From the NCBI GenBank assembly GCA_964521625.1, contig CAZFSM010000001.1, positions 209,442-273,441 of the forward strand: a DNA stretch of 64,000 bases, given 5' to 3'. A program made the position numbers and the translations under genes. Below are positions 60,165 to 64,000 of the stretch, in pieces. The first letter of the stretch is position 1, and each line of letters begins with the position of its first letter. The notes under the pieces were generated by a model that worked only from the letters and a program-made list of their open reading frames with translations, was not told where the DNA came from and searched no databases. This stretch comes from UBA1444 sp964521625. GTDB lineage: Bacteria; Bacillota; Negativicutes; UBA1444.

Positions 60165-63100
60165 CTAAATGTTCTCTTCATCGGCGGCGAGCTTCTTGTA
60201 CAATTCGAGAGTTTCCTTGGCTGGCGCCGCTGCAAGTTCTGCTTTCAAGTTATCGCGGCATTGCCGGAACACCCGGATAACCATGGCCCGATTGTTTTGC
60301 CGGTAATAACACTTCATCAACAGGCGATAGGCCTCTTCCCAACAACAGTCCTTGCCGAGAATTCGCATGCATAAGGTGACGCATTCCTCAATTTCACCCT
60401 GATCAAACAGCATGTGCGCCATGCGCTCCGCCGTCGTTATGTATAGCATCAGCAGACGCTCGCGTTCTTCCTGGCACCAGTCCTCATAGCAACATTCCGG
60501 CAAAAAGTCGCCTTTATAGTGGTTGAGCGCCAACCTGTAAAGGCGAATCGCTTGATCGGGATCTTTAGCGGCGACACGGGAACCGCGGGCGACATAGCTT
60601 TCAAATTCATCGACATCCAGCAGAATCCCTGTCGCCAGGTTTAGCCCGTAAGAGCTGTTTTGCTTGAGGATGTAAAAAGAATTCGCACGGGCGCGCGAGG
60701 GTTCCAGCGCATTGATTAACGCATTCATCGCCACTTTGAAATCGCCATCGGAGCCGTCTTCTCCCCACAGCGCTTCCACTAATTGTTCTTTATGAATGAG
60801 CTGTTTACGGCAAGTGATGAAGTATTGCAGCAATCGTTTCGCTTTTTCCCGCTGCCATTCTTTTGCCCGGATTTCTTCGAACCCGCGCCAGACACGGAAT
60901 TGGCCGAGAGTTTGCACCCGCAGGGTATAGCCGGGATGGCGGTCAAGATCGCTGGTGGAGCCTAGATCAGCTAGCAATGCCGTCACATATGAATGGCAGA
61001 TTCCCGCCCGAGCCGCCTGCATTAACAACGGCATCACTTCCTGCGGGTCGCGTAAACCAAGCAGCGTCGGCCTCGTAAACAGAAAATCGAGGTCATTGGC
61101 CTGGGTTCGAGTCAGCAAGGTTTCGCCAACGCGGCGCAAGTCTGCCTGGGCGCCGGTAGCTGTTGCAGTCATGGCCTGCCAGAACATCGCGACGGTCGAA
61201 AGATAGCTGTCGCCGCAACGGACAAAAGACTGCAGACTGCGGTCAGCCCATTCTTTCGACTGGTCATAAGCGGCGGACTTGTAATAAGCAATCGTGATTC
61301 CGAGCTCAATCATGGCTGCCATCCAGTCGTCTTTTGACTGGTTGCTGACCCGGAGTCCCTCCATGCCGTAGCGAAGTGCGATATCCAGACTGCCTTGATG
61401 ACCATATAAGAGGCAAAGTCCAAACAGGGGTTCGGCCTTGCCTCGCTCCACTCCCAGCGAAGAAACGATATCAAGCGCCTGTTGATAACATTCCAGCGCT
61501 TCTTCCCGGTCGGACCAAGATTTTAACTGCTTCGTGTGTCCCAGCCGCATGTATGCCACGGCCTGAACAAATAACGCTTTCATGCGCAGGCCAATATTTA
61601 GCCCTTCCTGTGCATTGGAAGATGCCTCGTCAACTTCCCCCATAAAGGCGTTAATCAGTGATAACAGCAGCGGTGTTTCCCGATGCGAGCGGGGCAGCTG
61701 AAAAGGCGTTCGTTGTTCGCCCTGACGCGACAGGATTGTTTTTGCTGTATATAAACGGCCGGTGCGCAGATGCATGCGGGCTTCCACGTCGCCGCGACTG
61801 ACTTCCAGGAACAGCTCGTTTGCTTGTTGAAATAAAGCCGCGGCTTCTTCGGCCCGACCCAAATTTACCATGTTTTCCGCCATCATCTGATATAGGCGGG
61901 CTTTTTCTTGTGCACCGCTATCGTCGACCAGAGCCAGTGCGACAACCAAATGTTGTTCCGCTAACACTGGTTGAACAGTGTCGAGGTAGATCAGGGCATA
62001 GGCTTTGGCAACCTGATAGCGGCCAGTGGCATTGTTGGCGTCATTGAATCCTTTTTCCGCTACTGCATAACACTTCTGCGCCACGGCAAAATCGCCGGAC
62101 AGACGATGCATATCGCCGCGGCAGAGCATTAACTCGGGAACTGCGACCACGATACCCGCCGGCAACTGATCCAACCATCGTTGCAACTCACCTTGCCGAC
62201 CGGTGGTCATCAATTCGGTCGTCAACTCTATCATCAACTCGACAGCTTCAGCGAAAAATTCGCCGGCAAGCAGATGCTCCACCGTCTGTCGGCGATCATC
62301 TTTGCGTCGGTAATGATCTGCAGCACGGTGGTGCATGGCGCAAAGGACGGCGACGCTAAAACCGGCAGTGCGGCGGAGATAATCGCGAAACAGATGATGA
62401 TAGCGATACATGCCTTCCCCGATGCAGAAAGTGAATAATCCTTTCGTTTCAAATCCCCTCAGCAAATCGGCCGAACCGCTCCGCTCAAAGATTTGATCGC
62501 AATCTTCACCCTGCATGAGGTCGAGAAAAGCAGTCTGGCGGAGAAAAATGCGCGTCTCTTCCGTTTGATCCGCTAAATAGCCGGCCAGCAGGTATTCGAA
62601 TAAATCCATCATTGACTGTGGTAAAGAGTCCAGGGCCGAATGCCAGGAACAACCCTTGCGCATCAGCTGCCCTAACATATGTAGTGCCATGATCCAGCCT
62701 TCCGTCTTGACGGAAAGAATGCCAGCCATTTTTTCATCAAGCGGTAATGCGTACTGAGTCTGAAATAATTGGCTGATTTCTGATTGCTTAAACGCCAGCT
62801 CATCTTCAGCGATATCCAACACCATCCCTTTGGCTCGCATCATGGCCAACCCGGGGAGCGGCGCTTTTTCGCGTGAAGAAATGATGACGTGAACTTTCTC
62901 ACCCAATTGGCCGACAAACTGTTCGAGCAAATGGTGGACTCTGGCTTGGTTGTTAATTAACTGATAGTCGTCCAACACTATGAAGACATTGTGCGGCAGT
63001 TTTCGTTCCAATTCCACGGCCAATTCGCCAAACGCTGCCGCCGGGTCGGCAGCACCTTGCCGTTCATCCCAGATCAGCAGTTGCAGGGCGTTTTCACCAA

Positions 63101-63386
63101 TTGCAGGGAAACTCTGCAACAGTGCATGAACGATGTGCAACAGGAACGTCTGTGGGTTTCCGTCTTCATCACTGCAATTGATCCAAAGGGTCTTTGCCAA
63201 ACGATCATCAAACGCCTGGTTTAACAAAGTTGTTTTGCCATAACCGGCGCCAGCGCGGACAAGTGTCAGCGGAAACAGCGCAGCTTCGCTGATTCGCCCG
63301 ATGATTTCAGGCCGCTCAATAACATGCTTGCCCAGTTTGGGGCGTAAAAATTTGGCTGCAAATATGGGAGTGTGGAGAGTTGTCAT
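60165..63386 (-). CDS. STAND-TPR-BTAD (SARP-like) transcriptional activator
   Basis: 1073 residues. N-terminal MalT-like STAND NTPase: Walker A RAGAGYGKTTL (about residues 43-53), Walker B VFIVLDDYQLI, and the sensor region VHVIISSREKAP. A long helical TPR-like middle (about 360-830) is followed by an OmpR-type winged helix (RVQTLGQFRVWRGFEEIRAKEWQREKAKRLLQYF) and the BTAD (CCYEDWCQEERERLLMLYITTAERMAHMLFDQGEIEECV). Such proteins switch on a neighbouring operon in response to an effector or nutrient state. The gene is upstream of the KAS III-CoA transferase-Liv operon on the same strand. Confidence 0.88.
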   Translation of the reverse strand: MTTLHTPIFAAKFLRPKLGKHVIERPEIIGRISEAALFPLTLVRAGAGYGKTTLLNQAFDDRLAKTLWINCSDEDGNPQTFLLHIVHALLQSFPAIGENALQLLIWDERQGAADPAAAFGELAVELERKLPHNVFIVLDDYQLINNQARVHHLLEQFVGQLGEKVHVIISSREKAPLPGLAMMRAKGMVLDIAEDELAFKQSEISQLFQTQYALPLDEKMAGILSVKTEGWIMALHMLGQLMRKGCSWHSALDSLPQSMMDLFEYLLAGYLADQTEETRIFLRQTAFLDLMQGEDCDQIFERSGSADLLRGFETKGLFTFCIGEGMYRYHHLFRDYLRRTAGFSVAVLCAMHHRAADHYRRKDDRRQTVEHLLAGEFFAEAVELMIELTTELMTTGRQGELQRWLDQLPAGIVVAVPELMLCRGDMHRLSGDFAVAQKCYAVAEKGFNDANNATGRYQVAKAYALIYLDTVQPVLAEQHLVVALALVDDSGAQEKARLYQMMAENMVNLGRAEEAAALFQQANELFLEVSRGDVEARMHLRTGRLYTAKTILSRQGEQRTPFQLPRSHRETPLLLSLINAFMGEVDEASSNAQEGLNIGLRMKALFVQAVAYMRLGHTKQLKSWSDREEALECYQQALDIVSSLGVERGKAEPLFGLCLLYGHQGSLDIALRYGMEGLRVSNQSKDDWMAAMIELGITIAYYKSAAYDQSKEWADRSLQSFVRCGDSYLSTVAMFWQAMTATATGAQADLRRVGETLLTRTQANDLDFLFTRPTLLGLRDPQEVMPLLMQAARAGICHSYVTALLADLGSTSDLDRHPGYTLRVQTLGQFRVWRGFEEIRAKEWQREKAKRLLQYFITCRKQLIHKEQLVEALWGEDGSDGDFKVAMNALINALEPSRARANSFYILKQNSSYGLNLATGILLDVDEFESYVARGSRVAAKDPDQAIRLYRLALNHYKGDFLPECCYEDWCQEERERLLMLYITTAERMAHMLFDQGEIEECVTLCMRILGKDCCWEEAYRLLMKCYYRQNNRAMVIRVFRQCRDNLKAELAAAPAKETLELYKKLAADEENI

Positions 63387-63446
63387 TATAATCTACCCCT
63401 GACTCAACGTGTCATTTTCTCTGCTTGGCTATTCTCCGCAGATGTC

Positions 63447-63497
63447 GAAAATCCTGCCCGGGATTTTCAAGTTATATGATTTTGCGTACTATGTCAA
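63447..63497 (-). promoter_or_regulatory. Candidate promoter and inverted repeat upstream of the BTAD activator gene
   Basis: On the minus strand TTGACA (plus 63492-63497) is followed after 15 bases by TATAAC (plus 63471-63476), a short-spaced promoter. Just downstream GAAAATCC and GGATTTTC (plus 63447-63454 and 63461-63468) form an eight-base inverted repeat that may be an operator or a leader hairpin. Confidence 0.4.
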
Positions 63498-63503
63498 TGC
63501 AAA

Positions 63504-63543
63504 AAGAAGTCGTGTTAAAACATTTGTTTTAACACGACTTCTT
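63504..63543 (-). terminator. Intrinsic terminator of the right-edge gene
   Basis: A perfect 18-bp stem (AAGAAGTCGTGTTAAAAC and complement) with a four-base loop; read on the minus strand it is followed by TTTTTGC. It ends the transcript of the 63570-64000 gene. Confidence 0.9.
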
Positions 63544-63569
63544 GAGTTGTTCCATTGCGGGGGCGTTGA

Positions 63570-64000
63570 TTAGTAACGGTTGCTAGTTTGCGCCTGTTGC
63601 TTTTCTTTGTGCCGGAGCCAAAAGAAACGACCAAGCATGAACAGGGCGATAAACGGGATTACCGAGAGAAGAACTCCCAAGATATCGGCCAGCATGCCCG
63701 AGTTGCCATGTCCGAACATATTGCTCAGCATTCCGCCCAACATCATCCCGCCTGCGAGCATGCCCGCGTTGCGCAACCAACTGCTGCCAGTCGACTGTGG
63801 GGCGGCTTGGGGCGGGGCTGGCGGTTTGACGGCCGGTGCTTTATCGCTATAGGTATTGGCAGGGGCAGAGGGTTTGTAACCGCTGTTCGGTGCAGTGTTG
63901 GCAGCCGGCGCGCTGGTTGATGGATGCGACGGGCTTGATGGTTTCGAACTGCTCTTTGCCGCAAAAGCAAAGCTGTTCAGCGCGAAAATCAACAGAAACG
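63570..64000 (-). CDS. Secreted or membrane Pro/Ala/Ser-rich protein with Gly-Met-rich segment, start beyond window edge
   Basis: The frame is open to the window end, and the residues read before the first possible start (FLLIFALNSFAFAAKSS) look like the end of a signal peptide. The start is therefore outside the window. After the signal, a low-complexity linker of Ser, Pro, Ala and Asn (about 60 residues) leads to NAGMLAGGMMLGGMLSNMFGHGNSGMLADILGVLLS, a membrane span, and a basic tail RHKEKQQAQTSNRY. This resembles the N-terminal part of Tim44-like membrane proteins but the Tim44 domain is missing. Function unknown. Confidence 0.75.
   Translation of the reverse strand, partial: FLLIFALNSFAFAAKSSSKPSSPSHPSTSAPAANTAPNSGYKPSAPANTYSDKAPAVKPPAPPQAAPQSTGSSWLRNAGMLAGGMMLGGMLSNMFGHGNSGMLADILGVLLSVIPFIALFMLGRFFWLRHKEKQQAQTSNRY

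Noticed and set aside
1..64000. CRISPR arrays, IS elements, prophage genes, tRNA or rRNA genes
   Set aside because: No repeat-spacer pattern, transposase or integrase motifs, cloverleaf or rRNA sequence was noticed on reading both strands.

Overview
The window looks like chromosome of an anaerobic, Gram-negative-type Firmicute (Negativicutes, probably Sporomusaceae-like). This placement is an inference from gene content: HutP, PucR and RpiR regulators, a Tat-exported membrane-anchored [NiFe] uptake hydrogenase with hyp genes, several c-di-GMP proteins, CoA transferases, an unshared STAND/BTAD activator, frequent GTG and TTG starts with strong GGAGG ribosome sites, and roughly balanced base composition. 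No 16S or other phylogenetic marker is present. No rRNA, tRNA, IS element, prophage or CRISPR array was seen.

Layout. 1-2448: end of an RpiR regulator and a PucR regulator. 2560-4500 (minus): HutP-like RNA-binding regulator, a leader with a terminator, then a family III CoA transferase. 4679-7678 (plus): stand-alone biotinyl domain, RDD protein, DEAD-box helicase, AI-2E-type permease. 7853-14674 (plus): promoter and a five-gene peptide ABC importer ending in an alanine-dehydrogenase-like enzyme. 14824-29685: EamA exporter, GlgC, purple-acid-phosphatase-like protein, an SDR, an MFS carrier and four c-di-GMP enzymes, two of which flank a FliB-like flagellin methylase gene. 29956-33405: EamA and MATE exporters and a membrane-anchored hydrolase.

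33486-40980: a minus-strand D-amino-acid-type catabolic cluster (D-cysteine desulfhydrase-like, D-threonine-aldolase-like, D-aminoacylase-like, DcuC-type carrier, M20 amidohydrolase) with a divergent LysR gene. 40958-51093: hydrogenase region, with hypABCDE and a small CxxCGC protein on minus, hypF divergent on plus, and hyaABCD on minus. Here HypA lacks its zinc ribbon and HypB lacks its N-terminal CxxCGC, while the small protein encoded after hypE begins with exactly that motif; these may be a rearranged nickel-delivery set.

51311-52780 (plus): secreted protein of unknown function and an ICMT-like membrane methyltransferase. 52928-63386 (minus): a large STAND-TPR-BTAD activator, followed by a KAS III-like enzyme, a CoA transferase, a small protein and a complete LivHMGFK importer. 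Two direct TGTAACT heptamers 11 bp apart sit just upstream of a -10 box in front of the KAS III-like gene, the arrangement used by SARP-type activators, so the activator probably switches on this import-and-activation operon. 63570-64000: a partial secreted or membrane protein that runs off the right edge.
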